From Pithys albifrons albifrons (taxonomy: Eukaryota > Chordata > Aves > Passeriformes > Thamnophilidae), in the NCBI RefSeq assembly GCF_047495875.1, contig NC_092463.1, forward strand, positions 16,364,724 to 16,428,723: a DNA stretch of 64,000 nucleotides, read 5' to 3'. Positions 1 to 15,300 of this stretch are shown one piece after another. A model generated the notes under the pieces. The model ran no database searches. It was not told the DNA's origin and saw only the letters and a program-made list of their open reading frames with translations. Numbering within the stretch: the stretch's first letter is position 1; every line of letters begins with the position of its first letter. The position numbers and the translations under genes were made by a program.

Positions 1-346
1 CCATTTGCAAATGTTTTCTTCTATTTTCTTCTTGAGTCTGGAAGTAGGAGTTGGGTTTATGTGCTTTCTTCTTTTGTTGTCATGTCTAAGGTTCTTCACC
101 ATCTGGCTTAAAATGTTGAGTTCTGTAAATAAGCTGAAATTAGAAAATAACCCTGAAAAAGAAGTAGGACAAACAAAGGGTGTTTGTTCTTAATGGACAG
201 AAAAGGCTTCAGTCAGAAAAGGCTTCTGATGAGAGGAGAAGGAAAAACTGTGTAACTTGCAGAGACATTGATGAGTATTTAGGTGTTCTGGACCTTTCTT
301 TCAAATTTAAAGAATAAATGTGTTAAATTTTCCTTTTTGCTTTCAG
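1..346 (+). other. BTBD7 intron (3' end only)
   Basis: This AT-rich sequence ends in a pyrimidine tract and an AG at 345-346, before the exon whose first complete codons read TSSYSHQGYG. The short open frame starting at 5 has no family resemblance and I treat it as intronic. Confidence 0.8.
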
Positions 347-3300
347 GGACATCATCCTATTCTCATCAAGGTTATGGCTGTGAATCAAAGCTGTATAGCC
401 TTGACCACGGCCATGAGAAGCCTCAAGACAAGAAAAAGAAAACCTCTGGCCTTGCCACCCTCAAAAAGAAGTTCATTAAGCGTCGGAAGTCGAGCCGGTC
501 TGCTGATCACGCCAAGCAGATGCGCGAGCTGCTCTCGGGCTGGGATGTCAGAGATGTCAATGCATTGGTAGAAGAATACGAAGGAACATCAGCCTTAAAG
601 GAACTTTATCTGCAAGCTAATTTGGCAAGGCCAGAAGCCAGGACGCTACAAAAAGACATGGCTGAACTGTATCAGTACAAATACTGTACTGATGTAGACT
701 TAATATTTCAAGAAACTTGTTTTCCTGTGCATCGAGCGATACTGGCAGCAAGGTGTCCATTCTTCAAGACGCTGCTTTCTTCCTCACCAGAGTATGGGGC
801 AGAAATAATAATGGATATTAACACAGCTGGCATAGATATGCCGATGTTTTCTGCTTTGTTACACTACCTTTATACAGGCGAGTTTGGAATGGAGGATTCA
901 AGATTCCAAAATGTTGATATTCTCGTTCAGCTTAGTGAAGAGTTTGGAACACCCAATTCCTTAGATGTCGACATGCGCGCGCTGTTTGATTACATGTGCT
1001 ACTATGATGTGGTTCTTAGCTTTTCATCCAACTCTGACTTAGTTGAAACTTTTGGTGGAAGTCAGAACTGTCTAGATGAAGAGCTCAGAGCTCACAAAGC
1101 TGTTATTTCATCGCGGTCTCCATTTTTTCGTCACTTGCTGCAGAGGAGGATACGAACTGGTGAAGAAATCACAGACCGAACTCTACGAACTCCAACCAGA
1201 ATTATATTGGATGAATCAATCATACCAAAAAAATATGCTAAGGTCATTTTGAACTGTATGTACACAGATGTGGTGGACCTCTCGGTTTTGCACTCCAGTC
1301 CTTCAGTGGGCAGTTTAAGTGAAGTTCAGGCTCTTGTAGCAGGAAAACTAAACATGACTAGGGCTGAAGAAGCTATGGAGCTTTATCACATAGCACTCTT
1401 CTTGGAGTTTAATATGCTTGCACAAGGTATGTAACATGGTCCTTGCTGTAGAACATACGACCTTACTAGAACAATTTTTGTCTCTTTTGCAGTGAGTATG
1501 CCTATTGTCAGCTATCAGTGGCTGACAGTTCTTTTAGAAAAGGAATTTGTTTTCCATCTGTAGGTTGCCAATAATGCATCTGTTTTCTGGGGATGGAAGA
1601 AATGTCATGTAAGAGCTTTTAGTTGTATGAGACATTGCTGAAGCATGCTGTTTATGTCAAATATATATATATACCTGGTCTTGGTATCTGATCCATATCT
1701 ACTTTCTACATGTACCAATATGTCAACAAGGCTGTAAAATTGAATGATTATTTCTGTAGTTTACATCAAAGGGGGTATACCAGCCCTTCATTCTTGCTGT
1801 TGGAATGTAAATTTAAACAGCTTAATTACACTATCCCAGGTCTTTAATAAGGCAGGGACAGTCAGTGTTTTCACACATAAAGTTTAAAAGTTTTGTTACT
1901 TCAAGATTTGAGTGATCCTTGAGAATAATGGATCACATACAGCCCCCTGCACAAGAAGTCTGGCCAGGGTTATTGCAGTCTCTGAGGGGTCAGAGCACTG
2001 ATTGGTGTACTAATGATGCCTCTTGTGGTGGCAGGTGCTTTACCTGCAATTTCATCCACTGGTGTTTGAACTATTTAGTGGCCATGTTCTACATAATGGG
2101 GTATGGGAATTGCTTCAGGCCTTCTGGTGGGGAATGAGAATTTTACTTTTGAGCTGAGAAAGGGAGAATGGAACTCACTGATATATCAGCAAGATGATTT
2201 GTTTAAGCTTGTTTAATTTTTTTAACAACAGTAACTTTTTAGAGTAGATCTGTACATCTGTAACTTTTAGTTGTCAAATTAGGTCTGACAAGATTAAAAC
2301 CTTATAAACTATGAAGTAGATTTCAGTAAAATAGGAAACTTCTTAAGGGGTAGATGGAAAGAGAAGGTATAAGCATTGTGGAAAAAGATCATACACGTAA
2401 TGGGGTCTCCTAATAGTTGCATGAAAGTGAGAGTGATAAAGATATGGGAAACTAATAAAACTACTGTACCTCATGCAGGGCTTGTCATTAGAAAACTGAT
2501 TTTCAGATTATGCTGAAAGTTGAAATAACTGTACTGCAGTAGAACTGGCAGAAATCAGAGGTGAAGTGTTTTCTGAGGTAACCTGCTACAGGATGCCATT
2601 GGGCTGTTCTTAGGCTCAGAATCACTGAGTCATAGAGCAGCCCTGGTTGGCAGGGGCCTCAAAAGATGCTGTCCAACTTAGTGTGAGAAAGGAAGTCTAG
2701 GTGAGAGTATCTAGCATTTTGTCCAATCACATCTTGAAAACCTCCAGTGATGGGGACTACACTGTGTCTCTGGGGAGTTTGTCCCAGTAAATGATTGTTC
2801 TCATTGCAAAAAACATCTTGTATTGAGGTGTCTCCCAGTGCAACTTGTGCCTGTTGCCTCTTGCTCTCTTCATGTGTCTCCTTGTGAAGAGAGAACCTCT
2901 GTCTTTATATCTGCGCTACCTTTGGGTACTGGAATACTGTGATAAGGTCCCCTTAAACCTTCTCTCCTCCAGGGAGAACAGACCTAACCTCTGCAGTCTT
3001 GCCTCACGGGCTGTATTCTCCAGCACTTGGATCATCTTCGTAGCACTGCTTTGTACCCTCTATGGGCTCTCTGGATCTTTCTTGTTGTTTCCCTCTGAGT
3101 ACACCTAGAAACTTAATGTTGAATGGAATGCAAAAGGGGCAAGAAGTGTTACAGTAGTTGAACTATGGTATGAAGTTCATGTCTGTGTGTTATTCACAAG
3201 TTAATAGTACTTGAGAACAACTCAGTAGGTGAGCTGAAGGCAAGAAAGGAAAATGGGTTGAAATTGAAAAGGTGATAGGAGTATAAAGTTTCTCAATTTT

Positions 3301-6300
3301 GGTGCATGCACATATACAAGTGCTAAATGATTTAACGTGATCGGGATACTAATGAAGGAATTTAACTGTATACAAAACCCTCAGTAAGTCACTGAATAAT
3401 TATGCACTGTTTCATAAATGAACAGGGTACGATTCTTTCCCTCAGACTGAAAATCTGAACTGGAACAACTGTGATCTGGACATGCCCTGATGGAACAGTG
3501 TCAGTTACATCTAAGCAGATTAGCAATGACAGAGAACTTTGAAGAGAAACTTAGGTAAACGTATAGATAGAAAAATGGCTTTTAATTTTTTGTGTTAGTA
3601 AGTGCTGGAAAACAGAGATGATGTTTTATTTAATGCTGCGTTTCATTATTTCTGCTCACATTAAGTTGAGCATGTTTGGATCAGCCTGTCCTAAGCCGAC
3701 ACTCTTTTCAGTAATGCACCCCGGAATGGTGCTGCTCTGGAATATATGTTGTATGAGTCAGTGGTAACAAGATCTTAACTTTTCCCTGGAGCTTTTCCCC
3801 CAGCACTACCTCTAGGAGAGTAAAAAGAAGGGCAGCAGCAGGAGCTGCTCTGGGCTTGCAGCACCTCAGCAGCACACTTGGGTGGCTGGAACCAGAGAGT
3901 GCACCAGAGCAGGCTCAGTCCTGCTGGCCCTCTGGATGAACCAGAGTTGCCTGCGGTGTTTTGGGGGTGGTCACTGAGCAGAGGCAGAGGAATGTAGTGA
4001 CCTACAAAGGTATTCTTCTTTCCCCAGTAAGTCTGTTTCTGACCACAAACATGGTGAGGTTGAGAGGTGGGGCAGTTTTTACACATGGAGGAGAAATGCA
4101 GTAAAATTAAGCAAGAATTGAAATCTATTGTATTATCAAATACTCGCAAATATAAATTTGGCACCCCTTCAGATACTGAAATTCTAGACATTAAGTTGAA
4201 CTAATTAGGGTTTTACAAATTGGTTCTGCATTCCCTAGCTACAAGAGAAAGTAGTAAGCACTCTCTAGAAGATCTCTATATGCCAGTGAAGTCAGAATTT
4301 AATGGTTTCATACTTAATTTGCAGAGTTCATGTTTAGGTCACAGGTACTGTGCAGACACGGAAGAATTTTTCTGGTATAATCTTATAATCAAAATTAAAA
4401 GGAAGCTAATTTGATCAGGGAAAACTATATGCCTGCACTTGAATGAGATCACTTTTGCACCATTCTTGTTTCTGCACTTAATTGTAGCACCTTGTCCTCA
4501 CTGATTATAATACTTAACATAAGGTAGGTAGATGAGAGTTCTTTGTTTCAATAGTATCCCTCCCCTTCCCTGATTTCATAGCTAGCAGACTTCTGTGCTG
4601 GAAGCTGTCACTCAAACATCTGACCTGTAGACATTATGAAGAGTGAGGCTGCAAGAGGCAGCATTGCCCTGGAGACCACTGAGCAGGCAGTTCTCGTGAA
4701 GTCTCTAAGCTTGGCCCTTTGACAGTGTTTTTCCATTCTGTGGTGCAGCAGATGTCCAGTTCTGTGCAAGTGCTGACTGATCCCATCAGCTGGCTTTTGC
4801 AGTAGCTAATGGCTTAAGTTTCTTCTCTAGATTTCCACACCCCCGGCTCAAGTTTTCTGTTTCAGTTCACTCATGCTAGCCAATTGCAAACTTGTTAAAG
4901 CTTGTCTCCCTGGTTTCCTGGAAAATATTTTGTGCTCATTATATATTAAAGTCTGGGTACGCTTTCCAGATCATTTTGCTCACTTTTACTGGGTTTTGGC
5001 TGGGTGTTTTTACCTGAGTGTCAAGTGAAGTTGATGTATTTTAAAGCTTCTGATCAACTGTTTTTATTTTCAACAGATTTTAGTTTGATTTGTCTTCAGG
5101 GACCTTTCTAAGTATCCAGATGTTGTAATTTTTATTCACTTTCAGCAGATGATTCAACTTTGACAATTTCCATGGAAATTTTCCCATTCCTAACACAGTG
5201 ATACCCTTTTTTTTTGACTGTTGTGATTTAATAGATAGTTTCCCTATGATGAAGTCAATGATAGTATGGGCATGTGCTATGAATCTTTACTGTCCAAGTA
5301 AAGCAGGACAGCTGTATTTAAAATTTGTTCAGCCTTCATCTTGATTTGTTTCAGCTGAGCATTGTCACTTATTTTCCAAGAGAAACTGAAATGGATCTTT
5401 GAACAAACTTAATTTGAACAAAGAGAACTAATCAGCAAGCATATCTGGTCAGGAGAGCTGATCATACTGAAACCCGTTTGTACCTAACAGAGACTGCTCT
5501 TCGGGTTCTGTGGTGGTTGTTAACTGTCAAAAAGGGAAGCTCTTCACTGCTTTCACAGAGGCTGTGAGGATTAGAGCCCTCTCCAGGAAGTCTGAGTACA
5601 TCCTTTAATGGAATATTTCTGTGCTCTGCCTGCCTGATTCTGCGCTCTGCTCCAGCTTTTGTCTTCGTGCTGCCTTGCTGCTCTCTGTCAGATCTGCTGG
5701 TGTGAATTTTAACACACTGACTCATAAAGATCGAGTTTAAAAATCACTTGCTCCTTCCTCTTCTATAGCAATGTTATTAAAACCAGATCAGTTCCCTAGT
5801 CCTGTTCATCACATGCTGTTAAAATAACCCTTGCTTCTGGTCTTGCTGCTTTTGCAGGGACATTTAACTTCAGGCATCTTAATTTTATTAGATAGCTGTA
5901 TTAAATATGTGAATCCTCTGCTCATTTTGGCCCTGTTGCCCACTGTCAGGAATAGTCTCACTGAGGTGGTGGTACAGTTTGTTTTTCTTTTACATGCATT
6001 TGGATACTGGGACATTATGAAATAGTTTTGCTAGGAATCTTTTCTGCCTGCTGATTCCAAAAAGTTTTCTAAAGTAAAATTGACAAAAAATAACTCTATT
6101 TCAGACTTTTTGCTTTGCTTGTATTTTTAGGTTTTGAGTTTACTCTTGACAAGTATAAGAACTTAGAGAATTTATTTTAAAGCCATATTCAATAGCACAG
6201 CCTTTGATCTAGAAGCAGATATTGCCTGACATCAAAAGTCCTCTTGATCTCAGGAGGACTGAAATACTAAAATGCCAGGAATCCCATGGTAGCAGTATTA

Positions 6301-9300
6301 CATACACGTGCTCAGAGGAACTAGTCTGACACTTATAACTATGAAATAAATGGGGCAAGATTAAGTGTATATTAATGTTAATCATAGACTCAAAGAATGG
6401 TTTGAGTTGGAAGGGACCTTAAAGGTCATTTTGTTCCAGCCCCCCTACCATGGGCCTGGACACCTTCCACTAGACTAGGTTGCTTAAAGCTCCATCCAGC
6501 CTGGATTTGAACATTTCCAGGGTTAAGGCATCAACAAACTTCTATGAGCAACCCATTCCAGTGCCTCACCACTCTCACAGTAAGAAATTTCTTCCTAATA
6601 GCTGATCTAAGCCTTGCCTCTTTTTTAGTTTAAAGCCATTTTCCTTTGTTCTTATCCCTAATGTCCTTTTAAGTTGTCTCTCTCCAGCTTTCTTGCTCCT
6701 TTAGGTACTGGAAGGTGCTCTGATGTCTCCCTAGAGCATTCTCTTTGCCAGGCTGAACAACCCCAACTCAGCCATCACAGTGTTCATAGGAGAGGTGCTT
6801 CAGCCCCCTGATCATCTTCATGGCCTTCCTCTCAACCTGCTCCAACACGTCTGTGTCCTCCTTATGCTGGGGAACACCAGGGCTGGACACAGCACTCCAG
6901 GTATGGTCTCAAGAGTGGAGCAGAGGGGAGAATCCTGTCCCTTGACCTGCTTGCCCCACTCCTTTTGATGTGGCGCAGGACACAGTTGGCCTTCTGGGCT
7001 GTGAGTGCACATTGCCAGGTCATTCAAGCTTCTCATCCACCAACACCCCAAATCCTTCTCCTCTGGGCTGCCCTGAATCCATTCTCCACCCAGCCTTTAT
7101 TTGTGCTTGGGATTGCCCCAGCCTGCTTATAGGACCTGGCACTTGGCCTTGTTGAACTTGATGAGGTTTGTACAGGCTCACCTCTTAAACCTGTCACAGT
7201 CACTCTGGTTGGTATCCCTTTCCACCTCCTGCATGTCGACTGCAGTGCACAGTCTGATGTCCTCCTTTCCAGGAGCATGTGCTCCATGACCTTGCTGTGC
7301 ACAGAAGTGACACTGACTGGCCTGTAATTACCTGGTTTTCCTTTTTTTCCCTTTTTAAAAATGAGGGTTATGTTTCCCCTTTTCCAGTCTATGGGAATTT
7401 CACTGGACTGCCATAACTTCTTAAATATGATGAATAGTGGCTTAACCACTTCCTCCACTAATTCCCTCAGGATCTGTGGATGCATTTCATCGGGTCCCAT
7501 GGACATGTGCATCTTCAGGTTTCTTAGATGGTCTTGAACCTGATCTTCTACAGTGGGCAGTTCTTCATTCTTCCAGTCCCTGCTTTTGCCTCCTGTGATT
7601 CAGGTGGTGTGTCTGGAGTACTTGCTGGTGAAGACTGAGGTACAAGTGGTTGGGTAGCTCAGCCTCCTTCACATTCTGGGTAACCAGGTCTTCTGTTCCC
7701 TTTTGAAGAGAGCTCATGTTGTTCCTTGTCTTCATTTTATCACCAGTGTACCTGTAGAAGCTCATCTGACCTCTTATCTCCTTGCAGTGATTCACTAGTA
7801 CTCAAGCCCAAACTTACTGCTTGGGTTTTATGCTATGAAGACTGCAGAAAGCAGCAAATAGAAAGGATCTTCCAGCACAGCAATTGCATTCCAAGCTTAT
7901 ATGCAAGGGTAAAGAATTCGACTATGTTGTGCAACTGGGACCATAAAATTTGTGTGCAGTGTCATAGTTTGCAGAGATACAGATCTGGTCACTGTTTCCA
8001 GGGGTTTTTTTCAGCTACCAAGTTCTAGGCAGTATGTGGCTCAAATACTGGCCAGTAATGGTTGGTGCTGCCCCTCTAAACATCAGCTGTTTCTCCCTCA
8101 GGTCTTCCTTGTTCACATGTGAAGTGTTTCCCTCTAGTTCGTTCTGTTTAAGTTGGTAGCTTTGTTGCTGACCCATGATTGTTTTCTGTGTAAGCTGGAT
8201 CAGGTTTGCTGCCTCCTCCTCCTGCTGCTGCATGTGCTACTTCAGGAATGCTGAAGCCAGCGCAGGACCATCATCACCTGAATGGCTGCAAGAAGCCAAA
8301 GATGCAGATTTGCATACAGATGTGGGTGCACATTTCAGACTTCCTAAATTCGTGCATTTTTGCATATTGCAGGAGCAGAAGAGTAAACTCCTTCAGGAGA
8401 GAAAACCTTAGAGAGTTTGTGCCACCAATATCTAGTGCTTTAAACATGCAGTGATTACCTTACATTTCTGGCTAAACTTAAAAAATCCAGCTGTCAATAT
8501 CTTAGAATGTTTAACAGCTTTAAAACAGCTGTGTCATAAGTGAAAATATTTTTAAATAATGCAAGTTGTGTAGTTTTTGTCTGCTCCCTAATTTATTTTT
8601 TCACGTAGCTGAGTAATTGTTGCATTGGATTCAACACAATGAGTTTTCAGTGAGAACGGGGGATTAGCGTAACACAGGATGCTGCCTGACCTCACCTTCA
8701 GACTATTGTATTTTTGCTTCAACAGTTAATCTGAAGTGCTGTGAAGTCATTGGCTTTGTATTTGAATAAAGCAAAATACAATACTATACACATTAACAGT
8801 TCCATAATAGATGTACTTTGAATTCAGCCTTTCAAGGATGGGAGTACATGAATGTTTTAAGTTTTTGCGCTTGGAAAAATCAGCAAAGGAATTAAAAATA
8901 GCTCAAAAAACATACTGAAGTTGGCCATAGACTTCTGCAGACTCTGACCACTATGGCCCATTGAGCCCTTTATCTCCAGTGCTACTTGGGTCTTTTTTTC
9001 TTTTCTGCAAAACATTGTCATAGTTTTATACCTTCATGTAACCAGAACATGTCAGAGTTCGAAAATGTGGGAAATAGTGTGCCTGCAAATTACAGGCTTG
9101 GCATCAGTTATCAATTAACTTAATCTGCTTTAAGGGGGTTTTTTAAAAACTATTTCAGGAGGAGACAGAAAGGAAAAGCACTGAAACTTGGAAGAGCTAG
9201 GAACTTGTGGCATTCCTTGAAGACAGAGAATGCAGTGCTGCCAGGAGGCAATAAATATTAATAGATCAGGAAAGTCCCTGCAACCAGAAGGTGGAAGTTG

Positions 9301-12300
9301 AATAAGATCCCTTTTTCTCAACAGAGCTACAGGAAAGTAGACATTGTTGGAGTTGCTGATTACGTGATAACCAGTTAAAAAGGTGTAATTCCTGTTTGCA
9401 CTGTGTAAGTCTTACGGCTTGCTCTGGCTGCTTTTGTACTGCTGTGGAGAACCTAAATTCCAATTGCCATGTGTCTCAACTATATGAGGGGTCACTTGAG
9501 TCTGCCACAGATTGTTTAGTACTGCTGCCCTTCCTCCTGCAGTAGTTCCCTTGGCTGTAGAGTTTGTTTGCTGTTGGGCATCTGATGTTGCTGGAAGCAG
9601 GATGGATGGAAATTAGTTGACTAGCTTAGTGAGTGGCCACCCAAGCACCACCTGGCGGAAGAGGAGGAGGTATGGAGTGTAAGAAGATGACACTATTTTA
9701 ATAATACTGTACAAGGGGCTTAACTTCCATGACTGCTTCCACAGCCTTGTGAGCCTGGGCTGCCCTCTAAGGACTCCTTGGCAAGTACAGGGCAGCTTTG
9801 CAGCTTTGGATCTGCAAGACGTGGGAAAGAAGCTGAACAAATGTCTTCCTTTTTTCCTTTCTCTTCCTGTGAGAAGCTTGGTTAGAGCAGCAAGGCTGCT
9901 TGTGGATGTGAGAGACAAGCATCTCTGGATCTTCCAAACATGTTGCAGTCCAGACTAGCTACAGGCCATGTGTCTGAACCATTCTCTACACGCCAGCAAA
10001 TTCAAAAAGTGTGATTTCTGGAATGGTCTCTTCTAATGTGACAAACTTAAGAAAACATTGAATAACTTCTAGATTCCAGTTCAGTGTTAAGATGAATTCT
10101 TACTACTTTTTTTTTCCTTGGCTCCACTGGTTTGCACAAGTTTAGGGGGAAAGTCTTCACCACAGAATGAATTAAATTAAGCTAACAATTTTTTAGTAAA
10201 AACTTCATTTAATGCCACTTCTGCTGATTGTTGAAGTCACCTAATTTGTTTTTAGTAGGTCTGTCAACTGTCTTGATCCCAAGCTACTAGCTAGAATGCT
10301 AAACATGGGCTCAAGCTGTTTCTGTCTGGAAGGGCTGCGAAACTGCATTTGAGAGAGAATTGTGGAAGAAGGGACTTGTTTGTAGGCAGGTATCCAGCAA
10401 AAGGAGTGCATGGAATAGCCTAACTTGTCCAAAATGTGATAGTTATCTTTCATTTTTTTAGAGTCCGAGTTGAATCTCTGAGAGATACTAATGGTCACAG
10501 AAGCTTGTGGGACACTTTAGGACACTACAGTGGATCTTGGGAAGGCTGTTGCTGCCTGAATGTTAAAAAAAATAGTATTCATAGGAGAAAAATGCTCTAT
10601 TCCACTTTGAAGAACTTGTGGCTATTAGATGACTACTTTTTTTGCCAAGTGTCTGATTGTTAAAGCAGAAAAACCTTTTGCCAAAGAAGAGGAGAAATTG
10701 GATTCCTTCCATAGCTAGAATTGGGTTACCCCAGGTTATTTAGATGTTCAGAAAACACTTTCATTATTGCTTCATGTTTGCTTCAGAAGAAATACTTTTA
10801 CTAATCCTGCACTCCTGACCCATTGCAAAAATTGCTTGCTAAAAAGACTGTTTCATTTGCTAGTCATTCTTAATGAGCTTTTCACCTGATGTTGTCATAT
10901 CATTGGTAGTTGTGCAATAATTGAACTTAACAGGAGAATTGAGACTGAGTCAGTGCACTGTTTCTATAAATCAGCATTGCTCAGATCTTTGGAACTGCAT
11001 TTCTCATGGAAATACAGTTTTCTCTCCTTGTGGGACAGATACTTTTTCAAAAATAAATGTCAGATGAAATACTAGGAATGGCATTCTCTTTGAGATAAGT
11101 CTCTGCTCTTGCAGTTTGAGTTTCCTGGGACTGATTTCAGGAGTGGCTTTACATCCTGCCTTTGAAATGGAGCAGTCCTTGGTGGGGTCTCTCGAGTTCA
11201 GGGGGATGCACTCCTCTGCTGAAGGCAGCTTGCATGCAAACAGCAGGATGGAATTGCGTTAGGATTTGGCAGGACAAGGCTTAGTGCAGTGTGCAGATGA
11301 CCCTAAAGAATTGTTTTAAACAACTGTCTTTCTTATGGGAGTAAAACTGCTCTTTCAAACAAATTGCAGCTAGTCACAGTTGGCGTTCATTCACCATGCC
11401 GGTTTTGTTGCTAATTTAACCTTTGCCTTTCTTGAGCCCCAGAAGGGAAGATGAGAGGGACTCATGTGACAAAGTTAAATACAATGGGAGTGATGCCTTA
11501 AATTATTTAAGTAAAAATGAATCCTGAAGTGGAAAGCCTCAAACTTCCTTTACTAATGTTTGACATATGCTGAAGTATTTTGAGCTTTTTTGATGATGGG
11601 TTGGCTTTTAGGTGGTTTAGTTGTTTTGTTGTTCAATGCTTTTTCTCAGATTCTTCTTGAGACTTCAGACTTTTTATCCTTTGGGAATCAGGGAAATTCC
11701 CACATCTGGAGGGGGCAGTTTCTCTAACCTGTGTCTCAACCCATGGAGTGTATTTGCATTTCAGAGCAGTTCTCATCCTCTGCTCTTTATCTGTGCCATG
11801 GTGACTGGGGTGATGATTCAAGTGCCTCCAGCCTGTCTGTGCTGCCTGTTCACTCCTCACATTAGGCTGACGTGTGTCATGCAGCTTAGAGGTAAACATC
11901 TGTAACAGAGCATCTGTTCTTACTACCAGTAGTAGTGATAATATGAAACCTAATAGAAATAGGTAGCTCTGAGAGGGGCCTGTTACTTCAGTAATGATAA
12001 GGGACAAAGTAGGTGTGTTGAAACATGGCTTGACACTCACCCCTTAGTCAAAAGCAAATGAAGAGTCTGTCTGGGGATGCACAGCCTAGTGCTGTATGTA
12101 CTGCATTGTTCAGAAATGTGTGTGCTTTTTCTAGCCCTTCTGTCAGGGGCTGCATTGATACATGGTCTTTCTTCTCTCAGGTGAATCAGGCATGTGAAAA
12201 ACAAATCATCCAGCTGCCTGTTGAAGAAATTTTGGTTTAAATATGAACTGGTGTAAATTTTATTATTGTTGCGGGGACAGATGTTGTTCTCACAAGTTGC

Positions 12301-15300
12301 TTTAGAAATTAAATAAAGCATGTTTCCAAAACTGTGTATACATGCAGACATATTCCTGAACGAGTTTAGTAAATTTTAAGGGCAAAATATTGTTCTTAAA
12401 ATTACCATGTTGGGATTTTTATAGTATTAGGTACAAATATATGTTTCTAATAGGACAGGTAAATCTATAACCACTCATGTTTAGACCATTGTTTTCTAGT
12501 ACCTTCTTCTGTACCTTGCTGTTTAAGGTGCAAAATACTTTGCTCCTGAATAGTTGCTTCTTTGGCAGATTCCCTCCTACTTGAAGTAGCTTGTTCACTT
12601 GTTACTTCTTACTCCTGAATAACATATCCTTCACATTATTAGGTGCAATGGAAATGGAGCAAATGCTGTGTATTCTGTATGGTGACTTATGTAAAAAAGT
12701 AGTATTTTTCTTTTAATTCAAGTAATTGTTGCTACGGTGTCTTACCTGTGTTCAACCAGTGTAAAAGTATGTAGCCTCAGGAGAGCCATCTGTGTCTTTG
12801 ACAAACATTGAGATTACTGTGCTAAACACTTTCTTACTTAGCTTGGTCCAAGAGCTCAGTAATGAGATACAGATCTCTAAACAACAAAGTTAAGTTTTTA
12901 AATATCCTTGAAACTGAGAGGAAAATAATGATGTATAAAAAGTAAAATTGCAGTGTAAGCATGCAGCTCTGGACTGTCTGGGGACCTCTCATGGGCATAA
13001 GCACAGCTGTAATTTTGTGGCTGTAGTGGGTTGAGACTGGAATGTATAATTCTAGAATAGGATTTTTTTCTGTAAATTGCTATTTTTGTACTAAACCAGA
13101 TGTAAAGGAAATTAACAAAGTGCTGTTGGAGACTTCAAGTTATCAACATCCTGGTACCATCTGCCTTAGCTCAGTAACCCCAAATACCCATGTTGTAAGC
13201 CTTCCCACAGAATATCTCCCCTCATTTCTTCCAAATCTCCTCTATCTCCCTTCAGGAGTTTTAACTATCCCGTCTCCTCTTCAGAAGAAGTGTACGCTGT
13301 GAAAGAGTAAATCTTAATGTAGCAGTGGGTACAGAGAAACTGTAGCAGGTTTGCCATGAGTCTGCATGATGAATACTTCCCTTCTGCTTCCCTGTCAGAG
13401 GTGCTCCGTGTCCTGACATCCTCTGTGCCTTGCTGGGTACCGAGGCCCAGCGTGGTGGCCTGGAGCAGCAGCTGCTGCTTCCTGCTTTCTCTGCCAGTCA
13501 GAAAATGGTGCTTTGCTGCCCTCACCCTGTGCCGAGCAGCTGAGTGCCAGCACTGTCACAGCTTGTTTCTGCTCTTCCACATGGTCTGCCTCGGGAGAGT
13601 CCATGTGCAAGGGGATACAGATGAAAATCCCACCCTTGTTACAGTTCATAGGTTTCTGTGAATCTGCTGCAAACAACAGCAACTCAAATTCAAATTTGCA
13701 AGGTTAAAATGTGTTAAACAGTCACATAACTAGAGGAGGTTCTAGTTGGGTATGCCAGCAGACATGTTGCTTCTTGTGCCTTTAAAAGGCAAATAACTGT
13801 ATAGTTGGAATAAACCACTATTAAAATTATTGTACTTTTAGTCAGAATTTAACTCTGTTTTCAACCTTGATCTGTAGGGCACTTCTGTTTTTGCTCTCAT
13901 TGGGAGTCATGTCACCTTTTAGATCAAAGATTTAGCCATATTTGATTCCTGCAGGATCAAAGTGCCTCTATAACAACATCATTGATTTTTGCCTTTGTTT
14001 CCCAGGCTGTGAAGATATTATTGCTGAGAGCATCTCCCTAGACACCTTAATTGCCATTCTGAAGTGGAGCTCTCAGCCATACGGTTCCAAGTGGGTACAT
14101 CGTCAAGCGCTGCATTTCCTCTGTGAGGAGTTTACCCAGGTCATGACTTCAGAGGTCTTCTATGAGCTCAGCAAGGACCACCTGCTCACAGCTATTCAGT
14201 CTGACTATTTACAGGTAACCTGCAATGCAGAATACAGCTGGTCCTGCTTGAGGGAGAACATGGTATACCATGACTAGAAACGTGTGGCAGTAGCTGATTT
14301 TAAATTGCACGTGACAGTGGATTTGTATACACTAAGCACTCCTTTTGTAATACATTAAATATGAAATTGAAGTAGTGATTAAGAAAACTGTTTTCTTCTT
14401 GGCTTGTAACACAACCCAAACGTGGTATATGCTATCACTTAGAAGTCTAATAATAGTTTATAAATGGATGGAAATTATTTTAAACAAGACATTTCTGAAC
14501 CTATCATTTGCCTTGCATGTTTAAGAGCTTTTTATAAAATTATGTGATGGTAGTAGTTTTGCTGCAACAACATACATACTAATTTGAGTCAGTGTGAGCT
14601 AATAAACTAGTAATCATTCAGAAAACTTAATTGATTTTTTGAGAGAAGAAGAAAAATACATTTTCTGACAAGCATTGCAATTTTTTTATGCCTTTCCTTC
14701 AGTAATGGTGTGTTTTTAGGGAGAGAAAATCATACTGACAGATAGAAAGTTTCTGGATTTTTGCTACCATTTCTCTTCAGGGGAGATATCTTTATAATGA
14801 CAACCAGCCTTTTGTAGCCTAAAGATTTTTTTAAAAGATTTCTTTTTAGGATTTTTTCAAAGGATTTTTCAAAAATTGAGTCCACTCAATCTTACCTTTT
14901 TCAAAGGATAAAGTCTTAGAGCTTATTTAAACTGTTTTTTTTGGTAAAGTTGTGTTTACTTTAAACATTTCAGAAATTACAGTTAACAGTACTGTTGATC
15001 TTCTGTGAGGATATATGTTATGACTACATTTCTTACCCTAGCTGTTAAGAAATTACACAGATAAATTTAACTTTTCAGTACATAATTTTTTCCTGTAAGA
15101 AGGTTGAGTGGTTAGCACTTTACATAGGTATGAGCAAAGCGAAGTTGTTTTATTTATGGTATTACTGAAAATCTTTCTCTTCACATAGATTATAATTTAG
15201 TTGGGTTGATTATTTTCATAACTTTCCAGGCTGTGCAGATGCTAAATTTGGCTAAGTTAAACAAAAGATCCAAACACCCAGAGGTAGAACTGCCCCTTTT

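Larger units (their letters stand above)
1427..14005 (+). other. BTBD7 intron, about 12.6 kb, with CR1 insertions
   Basis: It runs from a GTATGT donor at 1427 to a TTTCCCAG acceptor ending at 14005. It holds two CR1 fragments (2618-3110 and 6382-7800) and a short TA repeat near 1660. The rest is AT-rich with scattered short open frames on both strands; none resembles a known protein and I saw no RNA gene. Confidence 0.75.

Noticed and set aside
7033..7512. A 159-codon minus-strand protein gene
   Set aside because: It is the CR1 reverse transcriptase remnant, deleted internally and frameshifted.
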